64,000 bases of DNA from Actinoplanes sp. KI2 (GCF_025630775.1 NZ_JAOSZE010000015.1:1-64000); one strand, 5' to 3'. Shown: positions 33,747 to 42,666, counted from the stretch's first letter. The notes: generated by a model not told the origin, from the letters alone. Translations and numbers: made by a program.

Positions 33747-34616
33747 ATGAGCGAACGACGGCAGCTGATCAACGTGGCGTACCGGTTACTCGGGTCCCTC
33801 GCCGACGCCGAGGACGTGGTGCAGGAGACGTACGCCCGCTGGTATGCCCTGACCCCGGCGCAGCGGGACGTCATCGAGAACCCGATCGCCTGGATGACGA
33901 CGGTCGCCAGCCGGGTCTGCCTCGACCTGCTGGGCTCGGCCCGGATGCGTCGCGAGCGCTACGTCGGCGAGTGGCTGCCCGAGCCGGTGCCGCAGGCGTC
34001 GGAGTGGAGCACGACCGGCACGCCCGCCGACCCGGCCGACCGGATCACCCTGGACGAGTCGGTCAACATGGCGTTTCTCGTCGTGCTCGAGTCGATGACC
34101 TCGGCGGAGCGGGTCGCGTTCATCCTGCACGACGTCTTCCGGTACTCGTTCGCGGAAGTCGCCGAGATTGTCGGGCGCAGCCCGGCAGCGTGCCGGCAAC
34201 TCGCGTCGTCGGCGCGCCGCCGGGTCGGTGGGTCGCCGCCGCCCGTCCCGCCGGCCGGGCGCAACGGCGCGATCGTCCGCGACTTCAAGCGGGCGTGGGA
34301 GGCCCGTGACATCGATGGCCTGATCGCGGTGCTCGACCCGAACGCGCGGGCGGTCGCCGACGGCGGCGGGCTGGTGCGGGCGAGACTCGAGCCGATCGAG
34401 GGCGCCGAGGCGGTCGCCCGCGGGTTGCTCGAGGTGGTCAACGCGACCCCCGGCCTGGTCATGCTGGAGCGGACGGTGAACGGCCAGCCCGGCCTGGTCC
34501 TGCAACAGGGCGGCGTCACCGGCACGGTCATGGCGTTCGAGATCGCCGACGATCGCATCCTCCGAATCTGGGCGGTGCGCAACCCGGAGAAGCTGCGCCC
34601 CTGGACGCATCTCTGA
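33747..34616 (+). CDS. ECF41-family (SigJ-like) RNA polymerase sigma factor
   Basis: A 289-residue extracytoplasmic-function sigma factor. Region 2 begins RQLINVAYRLLGSLADAEDVVQETY and region 4 covers about 105-160 (MTSAERVAFILHDVF). The WLPEP linker and a C-terminal SnoaL-like domain ending NPEKLRPW (consensus NPDKL) are hallmarks of group ECF41, in which the extension replaces an anti-sigma factor. The start at 33747 follows GGAAGAGG and the ECF-type promoter. It is divergent from doxX, probably its target. The redox or COE-type partner genes common in this group are absent. Confidence 0.92.
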   Translation: MSERRQLINVAYRLLGSLADAEDVVQETYARWYALTPAQRDVIENPIAWMTTVASRVCLDLLGSARMRRERYVGEWLPEPVPQASEWSTTGTPADPADRITLDESVNMAFLVVLESMTSAERVAFILHDVFRYSFAEVAEIVGRSPAACRQLASSARRRVGGSPPPVPPAGRNGAIVRDFKRAWEARDIDGLIAVLDPNARAVADGGGLVRARLEPIEGAEAVARGLLEVVNATPGLVMLERTVNGQPGLVLQQGGVTGTVMAFEIADDRILRIWAVRNPEKLRPWTHL

Positions 34617-34662
34617 CCGCCCAGCCGATCGCCGTCCCGAGTCGGCGGGTGGGCGGGTGCTC

Positions 34663-34911
34663 GGGCGCCGCGGGGTGGGCGGGCGCCGCGGGGTGAGCGG
34701 GTGCTGCGGGGTGAGCGGGTGCTGCGGGGTGAGCGGGTGCTGCGGGGTGAGCGGGTGCTGCGGGGTGAGCGGGTGCTGCGGGGTGAGCGGGTGCTGCGGG
34801 GTGAGCGGGCGCTGCGGGGTGAGCGGGCGCTGCGGGGTGAGCGGGCGCTGCGGGGTGAGCGGGCGCCGCGGGGTGAGCGGGCGCCGCGGGGTGAGCGGGC
34901 GCCGCGGGGGA
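34663..34911. repeat. 18-bp G-rich minisatellite
   Basis: Thirteen full copies and one partial of an 18-bp unit, consensus GTGCTGCGGGGTGAGCGG, varying at two positions (T/C). Most copies are identical. Each unit contributes GGGG and GGG runs, so G-quadruplex potential is high on the plus strand. It fills half of the 506-bp gap between the sigma gene and the protease gene. The remainder (34912-35122) has no recognisable gene and must hold the protease promoter. Confidence 0.95.
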
Positions 34912-35122
34912 GCGGATGCCCGGGCCGTTGGCGGGTGAGCCGATGCCCGGCCGTCGGTGGGTGAGCGGATGGCGCCCTTGGATGGCCGCCCGGCACGCGG
35001 GAAGCGGAAAGTAACCGGCGCGGTGATTCGCCGCGCCTGATTCGCGTGTAGCGTGCCGTCGCCGGTGTCGCAAACCGGCGGTCGCCCGAGGGCGACCCGG
35101 CACGGCGACCTCGGGAGAATCG

Positions 35123-37063
35123 TTGCGGGACGAAGAAGACGTTTCCACCGCCTCGGCGATTCCCGCGCCACGCACGCCGGCCGACGAAAGCATCGCGCCA
35201 CCGACCGATGAGAGCGTCGCACCGCCGACCAACCGGAGCATCGCCCCACCGGCCGTCGAGGGCGTCGTGCTGCCGGCGGACCGGAGCATCGCCCCGCCGG
35301 CCGTCGAGGACGTTGTGCTGCCGGCTGTCGAGGGCGCCACGTCATCGGCCGAGCCGAGAGTCGGGCCGCCGGCTGATAACGACGTCGCGCTGCGAGCTGA
35401 CAACGAGGTCGCGCTACCGGCCGTCAACGAGGTCGCGCTGCCGGCTGACATCGAGGTCGCGCTGCCTGCTGGCGCGGGTGGCACGCTGCCCGCTGTCGGG
35501 GGTCGCCCGCTGCCGGCCGCCCCGAGCGTCGCGCCGCCGGCCGGGCCGATTGCCCCGGCGCCGATCTGGCCGGGGCAGGGGGCGCCCGGATATGTCGTGC
35601 CCGCCCGGTGGGGCTTCGCGTACGGCGGGCCGCCCGCAAGCTATGGGCCGCCCGCAAGCTATGGGCCGCCCGCAAGCTTTGGGCCGCCCCCGGGCTACGG
35701 GCCGCCCGCCGGCTACGGGCCGCTCGGTTGGGCACCGCCCGCCCGTACTCCCGAAGCCGACGCCGCCCGGCAGCTGGGCCGATGGCTCCTGGCCGTCGTC
35801 GCGGTCCTGTTGGTCGCCTTTGCCGCGCTGCTCGTCGTGGTCGGCGAAAGCGGCGAGGAGGCCCGCCGCGGGTCCGGCAACACCGTCCAGGTGATGGGCA
35901 CGCCGACGCCGACCCCGTCCACGTCGGAGTCCGACGAGCCGCCCCCCGGCGACACCCCGTTCGACAACGCGGTCCTCGCGCTCCAACGGCACGCGGACGC
36001 CCTGCTCGCCGGCGACGAGACCGGCTGGATGGCGGCGGTCGACCCGGGCAACGCCGAGCTGACCACCCGCTACCGGGCGCTCTATCGGACGATGCGGGCG
36101 CTGGGGATCACCGAGTTCTCCTACGCGCCCGGGATCAGCGTGCCCGATGCGAAGGATCCGGCCGCGATCACCTTTCCGGTCCGGGCCGACTACTGCTTCG
36201 GGGCGGACACCTGCGCGACCGGGTCACCGGCCGGAATCAACCAGTCGCTGACCATGAAGGAGATCGGCGGCCGGTACGTGATCACCGCAGCCGTGGCCGA
36301 CCCCGACTCGGACTACGCCGAGCCCACCCCCTGGGAGGACGGCAAGATGGTCTTCACGGCGGGCCGGCAGGTGGTTGTCGGCGCCGACCCGAGCGAGGCG
36401 GGCTACGTCAAGACCGTGCTGCCGGCCGCCGAGCGGGCCGCGGCCGCGGACGAGCTGTTCGCCACGATGCTGCACGCCAAGCAGAACCGGTACCGGATCT
36501 ACCTGGCCGGCGAGAAGCAGTGGAAGGCCTGGTTCGGCGGGCTGGCGTCGTGGGCGGTCGGCGTGGCCATGCCGATCAGCCGGTCCGGCTATGACGTGGT
36601 GCTGCGGGTACGCGAGCTGAAGTCCCCCGTCGAGCTGCGGGTCACACTCCAGCACGAGTTCGGCCACGTGATCACCCTGACCGGCTCGACGACGTACCGC
36701 ATGTCCAACCAGTGGCTGAGCGAGGGCGTCGCCGAGTACATCGGCTGGTCGCCGAAGCACGCGAACCAGAGCTACCGGCGGGACAGCGTCGAGTGGGCGA
36801 TCCAACGCAAGCGGCTCACCTCGATGGTCCCCGCCGCGCCGGGGGCGAAAGCGTCGCTGCGCGAGGGCGACGCCTACTACGGCCTCAGCCACTTCGCGGT
36901 GGACTGCATGGCCCAGAAGTACGGGCTGGCCACCATGTTCCGCTTCGTGCAGCTCGTGCTGGTGCGCGGCGAGGAGTGGGACGCGGCGGCCAAGGAGGCG
37001 TACCACCAGCCGTTCGCCAAGGTCGACCAGTTCTGCGCCGGCTGGATCAGGACGCAGGCCTAG
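35123..37063 (+). CDS. Membrane-anchored HExxH metalloprotease with repeat-rich N-terminus
   Basis: A 646-residue protein. Residues about 18-140 consist of some fifteen 8-residue repeats of the ADESIAPP / ADNEVALP type. A Tyr-Gly-Pro segment with YGPPAS repeats follows (about 170-205), then one transmembrane helix (LLAVVAVLLVAFAALLVVVG) and an extracytoplasmic domain. HEFGH at 511-515 with a downstream Glu (E534 or E538 in SEGVAEYIG) is a gluzincin zinc site, so peptidase activity is likely. The TTG start has GGGAGA 6 nt upstream. The N-terminal repeats would be cytoplasmic. The substrate is unknown. The 3' end overlaps the convergent hydrolase gene by 17 bp. Confidence 0.85.
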   Translation: MRDEEDVSTASAIPAPRTPADESIAPPTDESVAPPTNRSIAPPAVEGVVLPADRSIAPPAVEDVVLPAVEGATSSAEPRVGPPADNDVALRADNEVALPAVNEVALPADIEVALPAGAGGTLPAVGGRPLPAAPSVAPPAGPIAPAPIWPGQGAPGYVVPARWGFAYGGPPASYGPPASYGPPASFGPPPGYGPPAGYGPLGWAPPARTPEADAARQLGRWLLAVVAVLLVAFAALLVVVGESGEEARRGSGNTVQVMGTPTPTPSTSESDEPPPGDTPFDNAVLALQRHADALLAGDETGWMAAVDPGNAELTTRYRALYRTMRALGITEFSYAPGISVPDAKDPAAITFPVRADYCFGADTCATGSPAGINQSLTMKEIGGRYVITAAVADPDSDYAEPTPWEDGKMVFTAGRQVVVGADPSEAGYVKTVLPAAERAAAADELFATMLHAKQNRYRIYLAGEKQWKAWFGGLASWAVGVAMPISRSGYDVVLRVRELKSPVELRVTLQHEFGHVITLTGSTTYRMSNQWLSEGVAEYIGWSPKHANQSYRRDSVEWAIQRKRLTSMVPAAPGAKASLREGDAYYGLSHFAVDCMAQKYGLATMFRFVQLVLVRGEEWDAAAKEAYHQPFAKVDQFCAGWIRTQA

Positions 37064-38173
37064 GAACGGGCCAGGCCGCCCGCATCTCCGCGAGAAACAG
37101 CGCGGGCTGCTCAAACGCGGCGAAATGTCCACCCCGGGGTGGCTCGTTCCAGTAGCGAATGTTCGGGAAGCGGCGGGCGGCCCAGCGGCGGGACGGTCGC
37201 GGGTTCTCCCTCGGAAAGATCGAGCAGGCGGTCGGCACCCCGATGACGTCGGTCGTGCCGTCCCGGAACAGCGCCTGCACCTCGGCGAAGCTTTCCCGAT
37301 AGAGCCGGGCCGCGGACGCGCCGGTCGCCGGGAGCCAGTAGAGCATCAGGTTGTCGAGGAAGCGGTCACGGTCGACCTCGCCGTCGGCCCAGGCGCGGAA
37401 CTTCTCGGCGATCCACGTGCACAGCGCGGCCGGCGAGTCGACCAGGCCGTAGCCGATCGTCTGTGGCCGGGTGGCCTGCACGAACGAGTAGCCGTCCCCG
37501 TCGGCGGCCGCTCGCAGGTCGGCGATCGCGGTGCGCTCGGCGTCGGTCAGGTCGTTGAGCGTGGCCGGGTCGGGGGCGACCAGCGGCGGCATGAGGTGGA
37601 TGCCGACCAGCCGCTCGGGGTGACGGGTCGCGAGGGCGGTGCTGACGCTCGTCCCCCAGTCGTGGCCCTGCGCGATGAACCGCACATATCCCAGGCGGGT
37701 CATCAACTCGGCCCACGCGTCGGCGATGCGATGCACCGTCCAGCCGGGACCGGCCGGCTTGTCGCTGAAGCCGTACCCCGGCAGCGACGGGCACACCACG
37801 TGAGAGGCCGGCAGGCCCGGCGGCGGATCGGCGAGCGGCCCCACCACCTCGGCGAACTCGGCCACCGACCCCGGCCACCCGTGCGTGAGCACCAGCGGCG
37901 TCGCGTCAGCCCGCGCCGAGCGCACGTGGACAAAGTGGATGCCCAGCCCGTCGATCACCGTTCGGAACTGCGGATGCCTGTTCAGCCGCGCCTCGGCCGC
38001 CGCAAAGTCATATCCGTCGGCCCAATAGGAGCAAAGCTCTCGCGCGTACGCCAAGGGAGTTCCCTGCTCCCAGCCGCCCGTGGTCGCCTCCTCCGGCCAT
38101 CGGGTGCGCCCAGCCGCTCCCGCAGATCCGCCACAGCGTCAGCACCGACCCGCACCCGAAACCCGTCGATCAC
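37047..38173 (-). pseudogene. Epoxide hydrolase with N-terminal frameshift
   Basis: An alpha/beta-hydrolase of the EHN epoxide-hydrolase type. TLAYARELCSYWADGYDF leads into the hydrolase core. LTHGWPGSVAEF holds the oxyanion HGWP, QGHDWGTSV the nucleophile Asp, and GGHFAAFEQP the catalytic His. The N-terminal piece VIDGFRVRVGADAVADLRERL reads in a different frame from RTRWPEEATTGGWEQG, so one base is missing near 38108-38111. The full gene would run from the GTG at 38173. If translation restarts at the TTG at 38054 the enzyme loses about 40 EHN residues. A sequencing error is possible. Confidence 0.8.
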
Positions 38174-38269
38174 GGCCGTCCCGCCGCACCGAAAGCGCCC
38201 GCGACAAGCGGCCGCCTGACCGTGGTGGCCCCCGTGCCCGGCCCGGGAGCCGAGACCGAAATCGGCCGC

Positions 38270-38492
38270 GCTGCCGGGCGGGAACGCGGCGCCGGGCGGG
38301 AACGCGCTGCCGGGCAGGAACGCGGCGCCGGGCGGGAACACGGCGCCGGGCAGGAACACGGCGCCGGGCAGGAACGCGCTGCCGGGCGGGAACGCGGCGC
38401 CGGGCGGGAACGCGGCGCCGGGCGGGAACGCGGCGCCGGGCGGGAACACGCTGCCGGGCCGGAACGCGCTGCCAGGCCGGGACGCGGCGCCA
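38270..38492. repeat. 18-bp GC-rich minisatellite (second array)
   Basis: About 12.4 copies of an 18-bp unit, consensus GGCGCCGGGCGGGAACGC, with C/T and A/G variants. It is unrelated in sequence to the 18-bp array at 34663 but has the same period. It occupies most of the 343-bp gap between the epoxide hydrolase and the LLM oxidoreductase gene, where the hydrolase promoter would be expected. Confidence 0.95.
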
Positions 38493-38516
38493 GGCTGGGC
38501 GAGCGGAGCACCCCCA

Positions 38517-39329
38517 TCACAGTCGCGGTGGGCCGGCCGTGATGCGGGCTCGGATCTCGGCCAGCCGGTCGGCGGAGTGGTGTGGCATCTCCCAGCGCGT
38601 CTCCATCCACCAGGTGCACCCGGCCTCGGCCCACGGCTTGACCAGCGCCGCCGCCTCGGCCGGGTCGTCGGTCGGCGTCTCGCCCTCGGACAGGATGTCG
38701 ACCGTCTCGGGCGCGCCCCGGGCGGCCAGCCACGCGCGCATCTCACGGACCGCCTCGGTGCTCGGCTCGTGGCCCGGGATCACCCCGTCGCAGCGCAGCA
38801 CCCGCCGCATCGATTTCTGCCGCGGCCAGACGGCCACCACCCAGATCGGGATGCGCTCCTGCACCGGGCGGGCCGCCGTGGCCGGGCCGTCGCTGCGGAC
38901 CTCGTAGTGATAATGCTCGCCTCGGTAGGACCGGCCGCCCGACCACAGCGTGCGGATCAGGTCGATGCCCTCGTCCATCATCGACGCCCGCAGTCGCAGA
39001 TCGGTCTGCTCGCCGGTGACCGGCAGCTCGTCGGTGACCGCGCCGATCCCGATCGCCAGCGTGGCCCGGCCCCCGGAGAGCTGGTCGAGGGTCGCGACCT
39101 GGCTCGCCAGTTTCCACGGGCGGCGCCAGGGCAGGGGTGTCAGCATCGTGCCGAGGCGGACCCGGGTGGTGCGGGTGGCCATCGCGGCCAGCAGCGTCCA
39201 CGGATCGACGCCGTAGCCGGCCTCCCACACATACACCCCGTCCCACCCCGCTTGCTCGGCGAGGACGGCCAGCTCGAGCTGCTCGGGGGCGGTGCCGCCG
39301 GGGAGGATCACACCGAACCGAAGTGTCAT
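38517..39329 (-). CDS. LLM-class flavin/F420-dependent oxidoreductase
   Basis: A 270-residue TIM-barrel luciferase-like monooxygenase. It opens LRFGVILPGGTAPEQLELAV and has RVRLGTMLTPLPWRRPWKLASQ and LDQLSGGRATLAIGIG, the family's cofactor-side motifs. Most actinobacterial members use F420; the substrate is unknown. It shares ATGA with the upstream DinB-fold gene, so both are one operon controlled from the divergent MarR gap. Confidence 0.92.
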   Translation of the reverse strand: MTLRFGVILPGGTAPEQLELAVLAEQAGWDGVYVWEAGYGVDPWTLLAAMATRTTRVRLGTMLTPLPWRRPWKLASQVATLDQLSGGRATLAIGIGAVTDELPVTGEQTDLRLRASMMDEGIDLIRTLWSGGRSYRGEHYHYEVRSDGPATAARPVQERIPIWVVAVWPRQKSMRRVLRCDGVIPGHEPSTEAVREMRAWLAARGAPETVDILSEGETPTDDPAEAAALVKPWAEAGCTWWMETRWEMPHHSADRLAEIRARITAGPPRL

Positions 39330-39943
39330 GGATCCTTGCTATCAGGACCCCCCGACATTTTCGCGCCCGAGCCGCGCCCGAGCCGCAGCAGGATCTCGGT
39401 GAGCGGATCGGCATCCGCGGGAACGGACAGCGCGGGAGCAAAGGCCGCGCCCGGCGCGAGGCGCGACGGTCCGTCCGGCACGGCCCGGGCGAGCGGCAGC
39501 GTCGCCTCCAGGACGAACGGCGGCGGCGCGAACGGCAAGCCGGCCGCGGTCGCCACGTCCCAGCCGTGCACCACGTAGTCGACCAGGTGGAAGCCGATGG
39601 CGACCCGGCCCGGAAAGGTGCGCGACGGGCTGATCTCGGGCAGCGCGAACGCGCGGTCGAGCGCTCCCGGCGCGGCGAAGGCGGCCAGCACCAGCTCGGC
39701 GGAGGCGGCGTACGCGCGTACGAGATCGGGAATTCTTCCGTCCGCCGGCATCTCCCAGAGGCCCGGGTCGGCGCCGGCCGCGGCAAAGCCGCGATGTTGC
39801 ACCGTCATGTGCGTGAGCAGCGTGCCCAGGTCCCATCCCGCGCACGGGGTGGGTAGCGAGAAGTCTTCCGAGGTCAGCCCGGCGACCAGCCGGACGGTCT
39901 CGCGCACCGCAAAAGCATCCGCGGCGATCAGGTCAGTAGGCAT
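39326..39943 (-). CDS. TIGR03086/mycothiol-dependent DinB-fold metal-binding protein
   Basis: A 205-residue four-helix DinB/maleylpyruvate-isomerase-like protein of the TIGR03086 type. TPCAGWDLGTLLTHM and HLVDYVVHGWDVATA carry the conserved Trp and metal-ligand His residues. In actinobacteria these use mycothiol or bind metal, and the substrate is not known. It is divergent from the MarR regulator and is the first gene of the two-gene operon with the LLM oxidoreductase. Confidence 0.88.
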   Translation of the reverse strand: MPTDLIAADAFAVRETVRLVAGLTSEDFSLPTPCAGWDLGTLLTHMTVQHRGFAAAGADPGLWEMPADGRIPDLVRAYAASAELVLAAFAAPGALDRAFALPEISPSRTFPGRVAIGFHLVDYVVHGWDVATAAGLPFAPPPFVLEATLPLARAVPDGPSRLAPGAAFAPALSVPADADPLTEILLRLGRGSGAKMSGGPDSKDP

Positions 39944-39944
39944 A

Positions 39945-39967
39945 CGCTTATCATCTACATGCGCTTA
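39945..39967. promoter_or_regulatory. Candidate MarR operator, direct CGCTTA repeat
   Basis: The sequence holds CGCTTA at 39945 and again at 39962, 17 bp apart, in an AT-rich 53-bp gap between divergent starts of the TIGR03086 and MarR genes. Spacing of about 1.5 helical turns and position suggest regulator binding; a true inverted repeat is not evident. Confidence 0.45.
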
Positions 39968-39996
39968 CGATATGGCAAGGGTAGGAGGATGCCGAT

Positions 39997-40407
39997 GTGG
40001 CGGAGACCGAACGGGCCGATCTGGGAGCGATGGTGCTGCGGCTGGGGCGCCGGCTGCTCGCGATGGAGCAGCCGATCCTCGAGCGGCACGGCGTGACCAT
40101 GTGGGCCTACGTCGTGCTGACCGCGTTGCGTGACGGGCCGGCGCGCGCCCAGGCGTCGCTGGCCGCGGCGATCAACGCGGACAAGACGCGCCTCATCCCG
40201 GTCCTCGATGACCTGCAGAGACGCGGCCTGATCGAGCGCGAGCCCGACCCGGCCGACCGGCGCGTGCGGCTGCTCGGTCTCACCCCCGAGGGGCGCCGGC
40301 TGCAGCAGGCGGTGCAGGCCGAGATCAGAAAAGGCGAGGAGGTCATCCTTGCCAAGATCAAAGACCAGGCCGCTTTCGTACGGGCGTTAGGCGAGCTGTC
40401 GGCCTAA
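39997..40407 (+). CDS. MarR-family transcriptional regulator
   Basis: A 136-residue winged-helix regulator. The recognition helix region is [28 protein letters not shown], and the wing is [18 protein letters not shown]. It lies next to the divergent TIGR03086/LLM operon, a typical arrangement for repression lifted by a small ligand. The GTG start has GGAGG 8 nt upstream. The 3' end overlaps rnhA by 21 bp on the opposite strand. Confidence 0.92.
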   Translation: MAETERADLGAMVLRLGRRLLAMEQPILERHGVTMWAYVVLTALRDGPARAQASLAAAINADKTRLIPVLDDLQRRGLIEREPDPADRRVRLLGLTPEGRRLQQAVQAEIRKGEEVILAKIKDQAAFVRALGELSA

Positions 40408-40842
40408 CGCCTCCTGCAGACCGCGGGCGGCCAGCCGGTCGGCGCGCTCGTTCTCGGGGTGGCCGGCGTGCCCCTTCACCCAGTGCCACTGCACGTCGTG
40501 CCGCTGCACGGCGGCGTCCAGCCGCTGCCACAGGTCGACGTTCTTGACCGGCTGTCGCGCCGCGGTCAGCCAGCCGTTCGACTTCCACTTGGGCAGCCAT
40601 TTCGTGATGCCGTCGCGCACGTAGATGCTGTCGGTGTAGAGCTTGACCGTCATCGGCGCCCGGGTCAGCGCCTCGAGCGCGCTGATCGGGGCGAGCAGTT
40701 CCATCCGGTTGTTGGTGGTGGAGTCGGCGGTGCCGCCGCACATGTCCTTCTCCTTGCTGCCGTAGCGCAGCACGGCACCCCAGCCGCCCGGCCCGGGGTT
40801 GGGCACACACGCCCCATCGGTGTAGATCTCCACCACGCTCAT
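40387..40842 (-). CDS. rnhA: Ribonuclease HI
   Basis: A 151-residue bacterial RNase HI, which cleaves the RNA strand of RNA:DNA hybrids. The catalytic acids are visible as D9 (YTDGAC), E48 (NNRMELL), D71 (LYTDSIYV) and D135 (ENERADRLA). The [15 protein letters not shown] loop is canonical. The length is normal for a stand-alone enzyme. It converges with the MarR gene (21-bp overlap). Its divergent neighbour is an ABC ATPase 107 bp away. Confidence 0.96.
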   Translation of the reverse strand: MSVVEIYTDGACVPNPGPGGWGAVLRYGSKEKDMCGGTADSTTNNRMELLAPISALEALTRAPMTVKLYTDSIYVRDGITKWLPKWKSNGWLTAARQPVKNVDLWQRLDAAVQRHDVQWHWVKGHAGHPENERADRLAARGLQEALGRQLA

Positions 40843-40949
40843 GCGAGCACCCTACCGAGGGGGCAGAGTGAGGTCGGCCATGCCGGGACCGCCCTCAGCG
40901 AGGTGACAGAGACCGGCACGTAAGGTGGCCGGGTCGGAAGGGGTCTCGA

Positions 40950-41858
40950 GTGAGCGACCACGCGGTCGAGGTGCGGGATGTCGTCGTGCGCTACGGTGCC
41001 ACGACCGCCGTCGCCGGGGTGTCGCTGACCGTCCCGCGCGGCCGGGTGCTGGCCCTGCTCGGGCACAACGGCGCCGGCAAGACCAGCCTGTTGCAGGTGT
41101 GCGAGGGCTTCCGGGCGGCCGACGCCGGCGAGTGCCGGGTGCTCGGCCTCGACCCGATCAAGGAGCACGACACGCTGATGCCGCGCCTGGGCATCATGTT
41201 GCAGTCCGGCGGCATGTATCCGTGGGCGACCGCCGGCGAGCTGCTCGACCTGTTCGCGTCCTTCTCGGCCAACCCGCTGAGTCCGCAGATGCTGATCGAG
41301 CGGCTCGGGCTGCACAAGATCGCCAAGACCCGCTACCGTCGTCTGTCCGGCGGCGAGCAGCAGCGTCTCTCGCTCGCCGTGGCGCTCGTCGGGCGCCCCG
41401 AGCTGGTCTTCCTCGACGAGCCGACGGCCGGCATGGACACCGAGGCCCGGCACACCACCTGGCAGCTGATCGAACAGTTGCGGGCCGACGGCGTCTCGGT
41501 CCTGCTCACCACGCATCTGCTCGACGAGGCCGAGCGGCTCGCCGACGACGTGGTGATCATGCGGGAGGGCAGGGTCGCGGCGACCGGGGCGCCCGCGGAG
41601 CTCACCGCCGCGGCGGGCATAGACCTTCTGGAGGTACGCGCCGACGCCGGTCTCCGGCCCGACGTGCCGTTCCAGGTCACCGAGCCGACCCCGGGGGAGT
41701 ACGCGATCGCCGGCAACCTGGACGCGGCCGCGATCGCCGGGGTGCTGTCCTGGTTCTCCCGGGCGGGCGCCCAGGTCACGGCCGTGAACACCCGGCGGCG
41801 CACGCTCGAGGACGTCTACCTGGCGTTGACCGCGGAGAAGGCGGGAGCCGACCGATGA
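40950..41858 (+). CDS. ABC-2 transporter ATP-binding protein (DrrA-like), pair 1
   Basis: A 302-residue ATPase with Walker A GHNGAGKTS, signature LSGGEQQRL, Walker B LVFLDEPTAGMD and the switch His in LTTHLLDEAE. The C-terminal extension of about 80 residues is typical of the DrrA group of exporters. Its stop overlaps the ATG of the permease at 41855 (ATGA). The GTG start has GGAAGGGG ahead. The substrate is unknown, perhaps a drug or lipid. A second ATPase-permease pair follows. Confidence 0.93.
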   Translation: MSDHAVEVRDVVVRYGATTAVAGVSLTVPRGRVLALLGHNGAGKTSLLQVCEGFRAADAGECRVLGLDPIKEHDTLMPRLGIMLQSGGMYPWATAGELLDLFASFSANPLSPQMLIERLGLHKIAKTRYRRLSGGEQQRLSLAVALVGRPELVFLDEPTAGMDTEARHTTWQLIEQLRADGVSVLLTTHLLDEAERLADDVVIMREGRVAATGAPAELTAAAGIDLLEVRADAGLRPDVPFQVTEPTPGEYAIAGNLDAAAIAGVLSWFSRAGAQVTAVNTRRRTLEDVYLALTAEKAGADR

Positions 41859-42601
41859 CCACCTTCGCCCCCGCCCCGGCGCGGAACTCGACCAAGGCGA
41901 TCCTGCGCAGCCAGATCCGGATGGAGCTGATCCTCACCGCCCGGCGCGGCGAGGCGGTGGTGCTGGCCATGGGTGTGCCGCTGCTGGTGCTGCTCGGCGC
42001 GGGCCTGACCCACGCCACCAACGTACCGGGCGGCGACCGTCTGGCCTGGGTGGTGCCCGGCGTGCTGGCGCTGACCGTGATGTCGACGGCGTTCACCGGG
42101 CAGGCGATCACCACCGGGTACGAGCGGAGCTACGGCGTCCTCAAGCGACTCGGCGCCTCGCCACTGTCCCGGCCGGGCCTGCTGTTCGCGAAGACCGCCG
42201 CGATCCTGGCGCTGATCGTGGTGCAGTTGCTGGTGCTCGCCGCGGTCGGCGTGGCGGTCGGGTGGCGCCCGCACCTGGGCGAGTTGCTGCCCGCCCTGGG
42301 CATCACCGTGCTGGCGACCGCGGCGTACACCGGCCTGGCTCTGCTCTTGGCGAGCGTGCTCAGGCCGGAGACGACGACCGGGCTGGCGACCCTGATCTAC
42401 GTCCTGATGCTGGCGGCCGGCGGCATCATGTTCGCCGCGCCCGGCGGGGTGTCCGAGTTCCTGCCGCTGGCCGCGCACGCCGAGGCGCTGCGCGCGACGC
42501 TCTCGCACGACCAGCCGGTGCCGCTCGGCTCCTGGGCGAGCCTCGCGGTGTGGGCCGCGGTCTGCGTGGTGGCGGCGGCCCGCAAGTTCCGCTGGGAGTG
42601 A
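41855..42601 (+). CDS. ABC-2 family permease, pair 1
   Basis: A 248-residue membrane protein with six helices of the ABC-2 exporter type (AVVLAMGVPLLVLLGAG, VLALTVMSTAFTGQAIT, YGVLKRLGASPLSRPGLL). It works with the ATPase immediately before it. The 126-bp gap to the next ATPase gene holds a tandem palindromic repeat, so the second pair is probably transcribed separately or under extra control. Confidence 0.92.
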   Translation: MTTFAPAPARNSTKAILRSQIRMELILTARRGEAVVLAMGVPLLVLLGAGLTHATNVPGGDRLAWVVPGVLALTVMSTAFTGQAITTGYERSYGVLKRLGASPLSRPGLLFAKTAAILALIVVQLLVLAAVGVAVGWRPHLGELLPALGITVLATAAYTGLALLLASVLRPETTTGLATLIYVLMLAAGGIMFAAPGGVSEFLPLAAHAEALRATLSHDQPVPLGSWASLAVWAAVCVVAAARKFRWE

Positions 42602-42615
42602 GCGAGTCGCGCCGT

Positions 42616-42666
42616 GCTGTCCATCGATCGGTGGGCAATGCGTCGCGCTGTCCATCGATCGGTGGA
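42616..42666. promoter_or_regulatory. Tandem repeat of a near-palindromic site before ABC pair 2
   Basis: GCTGTCCATCGATCGGTGG occurs at 42616-42634 and again at 42647-42665 (31 bp apart, 19 bp identical). Within each, TCCATCGATCGGTGG(A/G) is a near-palindrome, broken only where a T pairs with G. The spacing of three helical turns and position 62 bp before the ATPase ATG suggest dual operator sites for an unknown regulator. Confidence 0.65.

Noticed and set aside
34663-34911. CRISPR-like repeat array
   Set aside because: Units are contiguous 18-mers with no spacers and no cas genes; a minisatellite.
38270-38492. Coding region reading PGAAFPPGSAF-type repeats on the minus strand
   Set aside because: Although in frame with the damaged hydrolase N-terminus, there is no start with ribosome site and no similarity; more likely a non-coding array.
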